Assembly: GCA_902795135.1 (NCBI GenBank)
Contig: CADBJW010000006.1
Location: 1 to 64,000 of the forward strand
Source: an uncultured Eubacteriales bacterium
Lineage (GTDB): Bacteria > Bacillota > Clostridia > Peptostreptococcales > Anaerovoracaceae
DNA: 64,000 nt
Reading direction: 5' to 3'
The notes below the pieces were generated by a model. That model saw only the letters and a list, made by a program, of their open reading frames with translations, made no database searches and had not been told where the DNA came from. Position numbers and translations under genes: made by a program. Numbering within the stretch: position 1 is the first letter of the stretch; every line of letters begins with the position of its first letter. Below, piece by piece: positions 18,095 through 25,892 of the stretch.

Positions 18095-18708
18095 TTCAAA
18101 ACCTCCATCAGTTGCCGGGTAATTCTCCCGGTCAGTCCCCAAATAACGCGGTCGCCAATGTAATAGGCAGGGACCGGTACGGTGCCGCTGCGCCATGGAT
18201 ACATTTTACCACCGGTTATTTTATCATATGGGAAATCCTCATCGATTTCCTGTGTAAGACGGTTTGTATAGATCTCCGGTTCTTCCTGCAAAAGCACGGA
18301 CACCGGAACCGTGAACACTTCCGCCACTTCCAATTCGCAGGGTTCCATTTTTTCAAAGGCTTCTCTGCTGACGATGCCAAGAAAACTGTGCAGGGCCGAT
18401 CCTGCTGTGGAATGGATCTGGTCCAGCTCGCATAGAATCTCGATTCCGTCTTCCGGAATCCCGACTTCCTCAAAGGTTTCGCGAAGGGCGCATTGTTCCG
18501 GCGTTTCCCCTTCTTCGATCATGCCTCCCGGAAAGCAGATTTCGCCTGGCTGGCGGTTCAGCTTTTGCGCGCGAACCTCATAGAGAATTTCCGGGTCCTC
18601 ACCTTGGATCACCGGCACGAGAACGGAAAAATGGTGATAGCCTTTTTCTCCTACGGGCACGTATCCCGTCATCTTATTCCGTATATCGTTTATGGATAAT
18701 TTCTTCAT
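18082..18708 (-). CDS. Nudix hydrolase, CoA pyrophosphatase-like
   Basis: A 208-residue Nudix hydrolase. The complete Nudix box is GMIEEGETPEQCALRETFEEVGI, here near residues 61-83. It sits in a context like that of bacterial CoA diphosphatases (QKLNRQPGEICFPGG just before it). Such enzymes cleave CoA or its oxidised derivatives. The start at 18708 has only a weak AG-rich ribosome binding site and overlaps the upstream DMT gene by 35 bp. An alternative ATG at 18672 would remove the overlap but has no better site. Confidence 0.87.
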   Translation of the reverse strand: MKKLSINDIRNKMTGYVPVGEKGYHHFSVLVPVIQGEDPEILYEVRAQKLNRQPGEICFPGGMIEEGETPEQCALRETFEEVGIPEDGIEILCELDQIHSTAGSALHSFLGIVSREAFEKMEPCELEVAEVFTVPVSVLLQEEPEIYTNRLTQEIDEDFPYDKITGGKMYPWRSGTVPVPAYYIGDRVIWGLTGRITRQLMEVLKCSK

Positions 18709-19582
18709 AGCTTTTCTTTCTCTGATAGTAAATGTTAATGATGGAAGCGGTCAGGATCAACAGGATGCCTACGACCGTATTCCACAATATGGTTTCGTGC
18801 AACACGATGACGGCTATAATCGGCGCGATGACCGGTTTAATGAAAAATGCAAAGGCACCTGTCGCCGCATCGGACAACTCGATGGCCTTAAAGTAACAAA
18901 AGTATCCAAGGCCGGTTACCAACACGCCCGTATAAATCACAATCGGAATGCTCTCACTCAGCCCGTCTATGATCGGTCTTCCCGTAACCAGAAGCAGAAT
19001 CAAAAGTACAGCGGATCCATAGAGAAAACTAATGCTCGTCTGGGCCATCAAGCCGAATCTCTGCTGGCTCTGCTTACTGAACACGGTATAAAAGCCAAAT
19101 ATAAAGGCCGCCAGAATCATGAGGGCCATGCCCTGGACGGAATTCCCTTCCTGGACATCCCATGGTCGCAACATAAATACGATACCGCACAAAGCGAAAA
19201 ACAGAACCCCCGCCTTATGCCGGTTCATCTTTTCGTTTGTCATAAAATGGGCAAAGGCCATGGTGAAAAACGGATTCACACAAAACAGCACGGACACTGT
19301 CGACGCGTTGCACATCATAATGGCGATTTGAAACAGAGACATACTGATGGTCACACCGAGCACACCTGCCACCGCCAAGGAAAGATGATCTCTGGCCGTC
19401 AGCCGGATGTTGTGCTTTCTCAAATGACCGATGGCGAAAGGAAGCAGTATGGCTGCCCCGATAACAAATCTGGTAAAGGTCAATTGAAAGGGATCCAGGC
19501 TGGCGCCTCCAACCTTACAGGACACTTCCATGGTCCCAAATAGTAATGCTGTAATGATAACAAATAAATATGCTTTTTTCAT
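18674..19582 (-). CDS. EamA/DMT-family transporter
   Basis: A 302-residue ten-helix exporter of the EamA family. The N-terminal helix LFVIITALLFGTMEVSCKVGG and the P-rich FFIKPVIAPIIAVIVLHETI end of the second repeat are typical. It is the first gene of a three-gene run with the Nudix and nitrilase-type hydrolases, all overlapping. The shared substrate, if any, is not apparent. Confidence 0.9.
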   Translation of the reverse strand: MKKAYLFVIITALLFGTMEVSCKVGGASLDPFQLTFTRFVIGAAILLPFAIGHLRKHNIRLTARDHLSLAVAGVLGVTISMSLFQIAIMMCNASTVSVLFCVNPFFTMAFAHFMTNEKMNRHKAGVLFFALCGIVFMLRPWDVQEGNSVQGMALMILAAFIFGFYTVFSKQSQQRFGLMAQTSISFLYGSAVLLILLLVTGRPIIDGLSESIPIVIYTGVLVTGLGYFCYFKAIELSDAATGAFAFFIKPVIAPIIAVIVLHETILWNTVVGILLILTASIINIYYQRKKSYEEIIHKRYTE

Positions 19583-19615
19583 GCTTATCGTTCTAGTCTA
19601 TGTTCTCTCAAAACA

Positions 19616-19641
19616 AATCCTCCGGTTTGTGCCGGAGGATT
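19616..19641 (-). terminator. terminator after the small P-loop gene
   Basis: AATCCTCCGG / CCGGAGGATT with a 6-nt loop, followed on the minus strand by TTGTTTTG. It separates the P-loop gene from the DMT-Nudix-hydrolase run. Confidence 0.7.
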
Positions 19642-19665
19642 CTATACGTTCCTCTTTCTTTACGT

Positions 19666-20088
19666 TTAGTTAAGAATCTCGCATCCTTCAAAATTGACGC
19701 CTATCATTTCTTCTTTCTCTGCACTTACACTTACGGTAAAGTCGACTTCGTACAATTCTGAAATTGCTTTGAGCCGATCAATGAACTCAGGCAGATCACC
19801 TAAGGAAACATCTGCGTGTTTCAAAATGCTGTCAATAAATATCATGTCGATATCATGGTCTGAACTGATGATCCCGTAGATGAAACCAATGTATTCATCA
19901 ATGTTCGTAATGTGCTCAAAGTCTTCCATGCAAATCACTCTGATTCGATGCGTCAGCTCATACATGAGTCTATGGTTTTTGTTAATGAAAACTACGCTTC
20001 CGTCACTTTCAGCGATTTTCTCGTTTGCTAGTTGAATCATCTTGTTTGTTTTACCGCTGCCTTTATGTCCAATGAGTAACTTCACCAT
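19666..20088 (-). CDS. small P-loop ATP-binding protein
   Basis: A 140-residue protein beginning MVKLLIGHKGSGKTNKM, which places a Walker A motif right at the N-terminus. A Walker B-like strand IDMIFIDSIL lies near residue 93. GGAGG lies about 9 nt before this ATG. A longer start is in frame but would put the ribosome binding site inside the gene. Proteins of this shape occur in many Clostridia and are sometimes labelled PilT-like. No pilus genes are present and the role is unknown. Confidence 0.8.
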   Translation of the reverse strand: MVKLLIGHKGSGKTNKMIQLANEKIAESDGSVVFINKNHRLMYELTHRIRVICMEDFEHITNIDEYIGFIYGIISSDHDIDMIFIDSILKHADVSLGDLPEFIDRLKAISELYEVDFTVSVSAEKEEMIGVNFEGCEILN

Positions 20089-20200
20089 TCTACTGCCCTC
20101 CTGTTTCTGCATGAACCGCCTAAACTTTCATATATATTAAGGATATTATAAACTATCAAGTTTTTATGAGCAACAAAAAATTGACTCATATTCGGGCTTT

Positions 20201-21256
20201 TCAATCTTTGATTTGTCGAAGCCTGAGCTGCCCGCATGCACCATCGATTTCACTCCCAAGCTCCCGTCTGACGGTGGCAGAAATCCCGCCGCGACCCAGC
20301 TCTTCGGCAATGGCTTCGGCCCTCTTTCTGCTGGATCCCGTCATCCCCGATTCTTCCACTTTGTTCAGCGGAATCAGGTTTACATGACACAGCATTCCCT
20401 GAAGACGTTTTTTCAGCAACGCCACATCCTCTTCCCGGTCGTTTTCCCCGCGGATCAATGCGTACTCAAAGGTAATCCTTCTTCCGGTGATTTGCGTATA
20501 ATCCCTTGCCGCAGCAAGAAGGTCCTCCAGAGGATATTTGCGGTTGATCGGCATGATCGCGCTTCGTCCTTCATCGGTCATTCGATGCAGGGAGATCGCC
20601 AGGCCTGCCTGAGGGAAGTCCTCCGCAAAACGCCGGATCCCGGGGATGATTCCGCTGGTGCTGACGGTCATATTCCGGTAGCTCATATTCTTTCCGGCCG
20701 GATCATGCAAAAGCTTCAGGAACTTGCTCACGGAGTCGTAGTTGTCAAACGGTTCCCCCATTCCCATTATGACGATATGGTTGATGGGCTCTCCTGTGAC
20801 GTTCTCCGCCGTCAGTACCTGGCTCAACATCTCTGCCGGCGTCAGATTTCTTTTGAATCCGCCCAGGGCAGACGCGCAGAACCGGCAGCCCATGCGGCAA
20901 CCGATCTGACTGGAAACGCACAGGGTATTTCCATATTTATATTTCATGAATACAGCTTCCGCCGCATCCAAAGACCCTTTTTCTTCTGTGTCGCCGGAGC
21001 TCCCAAAACCAAACAAAAACTTCTTGGTTCCATCTTTGTGGTCGCTCTGCATGCGGAGAACTGTCGCGTGCCCAATGCAGGCATGCTCTTTCAGGGCTTG
21101 CCGGAAGGATGCCGGCAGGTCTGTCATTTCATCAAAATCAGACACACCCCGGTTTATCCATACAAAAAGCTGTTTGCCACGAAATGGTTTTTCTCCCATT
21201 TCCGTGGCAAACTGTTTTAATTCTTCGATTGTCAGGCCTAGTAAATCCTGTGTCAT
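20201..21256 (-). CDS. rlmN: 23S rRNA (adenine-2503-C2)-methyltransferase
   Basis: Radical SAM enzyme that methylates A2503 of 23S rRNA and A37 of some tRNAs. The iron-sulphur motif CRMGCRFC is visible, followed by GGFKRNLT. The C-terminal cysteine that forms the protein-RNA intermediate lies in DGACGQLR. The start at 21256 (MTQDLLGLT) overlaps the upstream gene's stop as ATGA and has GGAGG 6 nt before it. That makes it preferable to an ATG 18 nt earlier. The protein is then 351 residues, a normal length. Confidence 0.96.
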   Translation of the reverse strand: MTQDLLGLTIEELKQFATEMGEKPFRGKQLFVWINRGVSDFDEMTDLPASFRQALKEHACIGHATVLRMQSDHKDGTKKFLFGFGSSGDTEEKGSLDAAEAVFMKYKYGNTLCVSSQIGCRMGCRFCASALGGFKRNLTPAEMLSQVLTAENVTGEPINHIVIMGMGEPFDNYDSVSKFLKLLHDPAGKNMSYRNMTVSTSGIIPGIRRFAEDFPQAGLAISLHRMTDEGRSAIMPINRKYPLEDLLAAARDYTQITGRRITFEYALIRGENDREEDVALLKKRLQGMLCHVNLIPLNKVEESGMTGSSRKRAEAIAEELGRGGISATVRRELGSEIDGACGQLRLRQIKD

Positions 21257-21753
21257 CTTCCCTCCCGCATCCATTCAGGATGTTTAATCTCGAGATACTT
21301 GTCCAGGCAGATCCAGTCGTTTTCAGGATTCTCACTGGCAATTCCCGGATAAAATTGCTGAATGTATTCTTCGATAAACATGCGCGGCAGGTTTTTGAAT
21401 CTGCCTTTGCCGGAATAATCCAGCGCAAGACCGAATTCCGGATCCACTTCCGCACCGGTTCCGCCCAGCATAAAACCTCTGCCGCCGCGGGAGCGCCGGT
21501 TGGCCCTTTTGTCTTCATGGGCCTTTGCTGCAGCCTCCCGTGCTTTGGCAAGTCGTTCTACATCGTCTTCCGGAATACGGATCTTTTCACCGTACCCTTC
21601 CAGCAGGTTGATCAGATCCTCCGGGTCGATGCCGAATTTGATCGAAAGATAATCGATATTGCGTCCTACGGTAACATAAAGGTCAAAGAGTGCTGTATGA
21701 TCCTTGATATCCCGTTCTGCAAGACGTTTTAAATTTTCGATGCTCGTACTCAT
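21253..21753 (-). CDS. protein of unknown function between ileS and rlmN
   Basis: A 166-residue soluble protein that I do not recognise. Residues 1-60 look like a compact helical, possibly DNA- or RNA-binding, domain (FDLYVTVGRNIDYLSIKFGIDPEDLINLLEGYG). A charged linker with KRANRRSRGGRG follows near residue 82. A C-terminal part is rich in aromatic residues. It overlaps ileS by 4 bp and rlmN by 4 bp (both ATGA), so it is translationally coupled to both. The basic linker and neighbours suggest a link to RNA or translation, but this is only inference. Confidence 0.85.
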   Translation of the reverse strand: MSTSIENLKRLAERDIKDHTALFDLYVTVGRNIDYLSIKFGIDPEDLINLLEGYGEKIRIPEDDVERLAKAREAAAKAHEDKRANRRSRGGRGFMLGGTGAEVDPEFGLALDYSGKGRFKNLPRMFIEEYIQQFYPGIASENPENDWICLDKYLEIKHPEWMREGR

Positions 21754-24700
21754 ACGCGTTCGATATCCAATCCGGTCTTGTGACCATTCAGATTCACTGT
21801 ATCCAGTCCTTCTTTTTCACTGATGGAAACAGCCAGGGTTTCTTTCATGATGTATTCTCTGTGGGCATCGATGGCTCCACGGATCGCGTCGTCCGCTTCC
21901 ACGAAAATGTTGATGTTGTCCATCATTTCATAATCGTTCTGCTTTCTCATCTGCTGGATCTTGGAAATCAATTCTCTCGCCAAACCTTCGGATTCCAATT
22001 CCGGTGTAATGGTCGTATCCAGAATGGTGAAGACATTGTTTTCCATGGCAACGGCAAAGCCTTCCTTGGCGGTGATCTTCACGTCGACCATATCAGGTGT
22101 TATGTCTACCATCTCTCCATTTAGTTCCAGACTCAATTTTCCTTCGGATTCAAGCTTTGCAACGGTTTCCTTCGGATCCGCCTTTGCCATAGCTCCACCA
22201 AAAGCCTTGATGTTCTTGCCCAGAATCGGTCCTGCAACCTTGAAGTTTGGCTTCAGGGAGTAATTCATATATTCATCAAGATCGTTTTCGAATACAACCG
22301 TCTTGATGTTCAGTTCTTCCATGATCAGCGGCGTCAGATCGCCGATGACAGACTCGTACGAACCATCTACGAGAACTTCGTTCAGCGGCTGTCTTACCTT
22401 GATCTTTTCTTTTTCTCTGGTTCCTCTGCCGAGCGCGACCAGTGTTCTGACCAGATCCATTCTCTTCTCAACATTTTCGTCGATCAGGCTTTCGTCCGCC
22501 TTTGGCAGATATGCCAGATGTACGGATTCTTCGCCGGTCAGGTTTACATACATTTCATCGGAAATGAACGGCGCGAATGGAGCGATCAGTTTCGCCAGTC
22601 CCGTCATGATCTCGTACGTCGTCGCATAAACGGACTTCTTGTCATCGGTCATCTCTTCTGCCCAGAATCTTCTTCTGGCTCTGCGGATATACCAATTGGA
22701 AAGATCCTCGTTGACAAATTCCTGAATCAGACGGGTGGATCTCATGTGATCGTATTTGTCCATGGCTTCCGTCATGTCGCGAATCAGCTTATTGAATTTG
22801 GAAATGATCCAGCGGTCCAGTTCCGGACGCTGTGCTACAGGAACTTCCAGCTTCGCAGGATCGATGTCATCCTGGTTGGAGTACAGCACGAAGAAGTTAT
22901 ATACATTCTTCAACGTTCCGAAGAATTTGCTTACGATCTCAATCAGACCGTCTTCGTCAAACTTGGTCGGTGACCAGGCCGGTGACGTGTGCATCAGATA
23001 CCATCTGGTTGCATCAGCGCCGTATTTGTCCAGCATCTCGAACGGATTGACCGTATTGCCCACGTGCTTGGACATTTTCTTGCCTTCTTTGTCAAGAATC
23101 AGGTCGTTGACCAGAACATTTTTGTATGGTGCCGTACCTTTGATGAAGGTTGAAATCGCCATGAGGGAATAGAACCAGCCTCTTGTCTGGTCAATACCTT
23201 CGCAGATAAAATCTGCCGGGAACAGTTCTTCATCAAACCGGTCCGCATTTTCAAACGGGTAGTGCCACTGAGCGAACGGCATTGCTCCGGAGTCGAACCA
23301 GCAGTCCATAACTTCCGGAATTCTGTGCATTGGCTTGCCGCAGACCGGACAAGTAAAGGTTACATCGTCCACATATGGTCTGTGCAGTTCGATGGACTCG
23401 TCAATGTCCTCATTGGCCTTTTCCACCAGCTCTGCCCTGCTGCCGACACATTCCAGATGTCCGCATTCGCATCTCCAGATCGGAATCGGCGTTCCCCAAT
23501 ATCTGTTTCTGGAAATGGCCCAGTCTTTGACTTCTTCCAGCCAGTTTCCAAATCTCTTTTCTCCGACGAAATCCGGATACCAGTTAACCTTGTTGTTATT
23601 TGCTACCAGCTCGTCCTTGAGCTTGCTCATTTCAATGTACCAGCTTGGCTTCGCATAATATACTAGCGGCGTTCCGCATCTCCAGCAATGTGGGTAGTTA
23701 TGTTCGATCTTCTGCTTTGAGTAGATCAAGCCACGTTCTCCGAGCCACTTGAGGATTTCTACATCCAGTCCTTCTTCCATAACGAAGTGGCCTTCCCACG
23801 GAGTCGCTGTAAAGCAGCCTTTGTCATCGACCGGCTGCAGGAACGGCAAGTCGTAAACCCGTCCGCACTGATAGTCGTCTTCACCAAATGCCGGTGCTGT
23901 ATGTACGATTCCGGTACCATCTTCCGTGCTGACATAATCCATGCAGCATACGAAGAAGGCTTTCTTGTCCGGTTTTACAAACGGCATCAGCTGCTCGTAT
24001 TCCATGTATTCCAGAGCTTTGCCCTTTACTTCTTCGACGACTTCATATTTGTCATTTTCCAGAACTTTATCGGCCAGAGCTTTGCCAACCCAGAAGAGAT
24101 TGCCCTCTTCTTCGCCTTCCAGAATGCGGCACTTTACGTAATCCACATCCGGTCCTACGGCAAGAGCAACGTTGGACGGAACCGTCCAAGGCGTCGTGGT
24201 CCATGCCAGGAAATACTCGTTTTCCTTACCGACTACTTTGAATTTGCAAGTGATCGTATTGACCTTTACATCTTTATAGCCCTGTGCCACTTCATGAGAA
24301 GCCAGGCCGGTCTGACATCTCGGGCAGTACGGCAGGATTTTATATCCTTCGTAAATCAAACCCTTCTTAAAGAATTCACTGATGATCCACCAGCACGATT
24401 CGATATAGTTGTTGTCCAGCGTAATGTATGGGTCATCCAGATCGCACAGATATCCCATCCGTTCACTCATCTGTTCCCAAAGGCCTTTGTATGTGAATAC
24501 GGAATTCTTGCACTTTTCGTTGAACTCTGCGATTCCGTATTCCTCGATCTGCTGCTTGCCGTCGATGCCAAGCTGCTTTTCGACTTCGATTTCAACCGGC
24601 AGCCCGTGGGTATCCCATCCGGCTTTTCGGTTTACTTTATAGCCTTTCATGGTCCAATACCGGTTCACGGAATCCTTCAGCGTTCTTGCCATCATGTGAT

Positions 24701-24866
24701 GGATGCCCGGCTTGCCGTTTGCCGTTGGGGGTCCCTCATAGAATATAAATGAAGGCTGCCCTTCTCTGGTGCTTACGCACTTGCCCAGCAGATCATCCTT
24801 TTTCCATGCGTCTGCCTGTGCGCTTTGAACTTCTGCAATTGGTTTTTCTGATAAGTTTTTGATCAT
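21750..24866 (-). CDS. ileS: isoleucyl-tRNA synthetase
   Basis: Charges tRNA-Ile with isoleucine. The 1038-residue protein is the long (type 2) form. The class I HIGH-type motif appears as PTANGKPGIHHMMART near residue 48, and the KMSKS motif as KEGKKMSKHVGN near residue 594. The editing (CP1) domain lies between them. A C-terminal anticodon-binding region follows. A T-box leader with an AUC specifier precedes it, so expression rises when tRNA-Ile is uncharged. GAGAGGAAAAGGAAAAC leads into the ATG. Confidence 0.98.
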   Translation of the reverse strand: MIKNLSEKPIAEVQSAQADAWKKDDLLGKCVSTREGQPSFIFYEGPPTANGKPGIHHMMARTLKDSVNRYWTMKGYKVNRKAGWDTHGLPVEIEVEKQLGIDGKQQIEEYGIAEFNEKCKNSVFTYKGLWEQMSERMGYLCDLDDPYITLDNNYIESCWWIISEFFKKGLIYEGYKILPYCPRCQTGLASHEVAQGYKDVKVNTITCKFKVVGKENEYFLAWTTTPWTVPSNVALAVGPDVDYVKCRILEGEEEGNLFWVGKALADKVLENDKYEVVEEVKGKALEYMEYEQLMPFVKPDKKAFFVCCMDYVSTEDGTGIVHTAPAFGEDDYQCGRVYDLPFLQPVDDKGCFTATPWEGHFVMEEGLDVEILKWLGERGLIYSKQKIEHNYPHCWRCGTPLVYYAKPSWYIEMSKLKDELVANNNKVNWYPDFVGEKRFGNWLEEVKDWAISRNRYWGTPIPIWRCECGHLECVGSRAELVEKANEDIDESIELHRPYVDDVTFTCPVCGKPMHRIPEVMDCWFDSGAMPFAQWHYPFENADRFDEELFPADFICEGIDQTRGWFYSLMAISTFIKGTAPYKNVLVNDLILDKEGKKMSKHVGNTVNPFEMLDKYGADATRWYLMHTSPAWSPTKFDEDGLIEIVSKFFGTLKNVYNFFVLYSNQDDIDPAKLEVPVAQRPELDRWIISKFNKLIRDMTEAMDKYDHMRSTRLIQEFVNEDLSNWYIRRARRRFWAEEMTDDKKSVYATTYEIMTGLAKLIAPFAPFISDEMYVNLTGEESVHLAYLPKADESLIDENVEKRMDLVRTLVALGRGTREKEKIKVRQPLNEVLVDGSYESVIGDLTPLIMEELNIKTVVFENDLDEYMNYSLKPNFKVAGPILGKNIKAFGGAMAKADPKETVAKLESEGKLSLELNGEMVDITPDMVDVKITAKEGFAVAMENNVFTILDTTITPELESEGLARELISKIQQMRKQNDYEMMDNINIFVEADDAIRGAIDAHREYIMKETLAVSISEKEGLDTVNLNGHKTGLDIERV

Positions 24867-24924
24867 GTTTTCCTTTTCCTCTCCTTCTGGATTTCGTTAT
24901 CCTTCGGGGACCGTCCTGTATAAT

Positions 24925-25135
24925 TGAAACGTCCCCAACACATCATGTTAGGGACGATTATAAACCGCGGTACCACCCTAGTTACGGGACCATCATCCCG
25001 TCTCTCTATTGTGTTTGGCTCAGAGGTGATTTTCACTTGCCGCCTCACCAGCACTCTCTCAGCGCCAGCCTTTGCAAAGGCATCGGAGCGCATCTCTGTA
25101 AGGATCTTACGCGGGGCTACTGTCCTCGTCACAGC
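24925..25135 (-). promoter_or_regulatory. T-box riboswitch leader of ileS (specifier AUC, Ile)
   Basis: The T-box core GGGTGGTACCGCGG lies at 24965-24978. Stem I carries GTGAA-A-ATC-ACCTCT-GAGC with the AUC specifier at 25028-25030, which matches the isoleucine enzyme downstream. The terminator stem CGTCCCTAACA / TGTTGGGGACG spans 24930-24956 on the minus strand. It is followed by TTTCAATT, a rather weak U-tract. Confidence 0.93.
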
Positions 25136-25175
25136 CGCATATGAAATTGTTGTGATTATCAAATCACACTTTGTT

Positions 25176-25204
25176 AGTTTACACGTCCCCCATTGAAAAG
25201 TCAA
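25176..25204 (-). promoter_or_regulatory. promoter of the ileS T-box leader
   Basis: On the minus strand TTGACT (25199-25204) and TAAACT (25176-25181) are 17 nt apart, placing transcription start about 35 nt before stem I. Confidence 0.6.
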
Positions 25205-25287
25205 GGAAGTTCGGGATTCATTGTAATCCTTCGGACGCATTGTTTCCAGGGACTGCCTTTGATATACTTGAACCAGCTAAAATTCTT

Positions 25288-25312
25288 TGCAACACTTTTC
25301 GTCCTTTCCGTA
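25288..25312 (+). promoter_or_regulatory. candidate ECF-type promoter ahead of the sigma gene
   Basis: TGCAAC (25288-25293), a 15-nt spacer and CGTA (25309-25312) resemble the TGAAAC-N16-CGTA pattern of sigma-W-like ECF promoters. The site is 48 nt upstream of the sigma start, consistent with autoregulation. Confidence 0.4.
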
Positions 25313-25359
25313 CACTTAACCTATGACGGGGCACTACACAATGGGAGGAGTTTTAGAAA

Positions 25360-25878
25360 ATGGACGAGCTTAAATGGATCAAACTTGCAAGGCAAGGCGA
25401 TAAAACAGCCTTTTGCAATCTCTATGACCGATATAAAGACCGGCTATACCGCTATGCCTTTTACCGCCTCCGCAATGCTTCCGATGCAGAAGACGCCGTC
25501 TCCGAATGCGTGCTGTCTGCCTGGAAACAAATGGGGAATCTGCGGGAGGCAGAAGCATTCCCGGCATGGATATTTCGGATTCTTTCCGCCTGCTGCAACC
25601 GCCTGATCAAGCAGCAGATTTCCACAAAAGGATGGGTATCGCTGGAGGAGGTTCCCCAGGAAATCCAAGCAGGCACCGAGTCTGCCGAACAGCGCCTTAT
25701 TCTTCAGGATGCCCTTGGCAGCCTTTCCGAGGAAGAACGCAATATGGTTCTTCTATCCGTCGTTGCGGGGCTCAAAAGCAATGAAATCGCCAGCATCACG
25801 AATCTCACTGCTGGATCCGTCCGGTCCAGCCTTTCCAGAAGCATGAAAAAAATGCGTATCTACATGGAGCAGCGATAA
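25360..25878 (+). CDS. RNA polymerase sigma-70 family (ECF-like) sigma factor
   Basis: A 172-residue alternative sigma factor with only regions 2 and 4. Region 2 (about residues 18-83) contains NLYDRYKDRLYRYAFYRL and the DAEDAVSECVLSAWKQ helix. Region 4 (about 115-168) ends in the helix-turn-helix GLKSNEIASITNLTAGSVRSSLSRSMKKMR. GGGAGGAG precedes the ATG. The next gene starts 14 nt downstream and encodes a membrane-anchored beta-propeller protein, presumably its regulator. A candidate promoter of its own type lies upstream. Confidence 0.93.
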   Translation: MDELKWIKLARQGDKTAFCNLYDRYKDRLYRYAFYRLRNASDAEDAVSECVLSAWKQMGNLREAEAFPAWIFRILSACCNRLIKQQISTKGWVSLEEVPQEIQAGTESAEQRLILQDALGSLSEEERNMVLLSVVAGLKSNEIASITNLTAGSVRSSLSRSMKKMRIYMEQR

Positions 25879-25892
25879 GGGGGTATTTCATA

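Noticed and set aside
23787..24752. 321-codon open frame on the plus strand
   Set aside because: Antisense to ileS; the composition is that expected from the reverse of a real gene.
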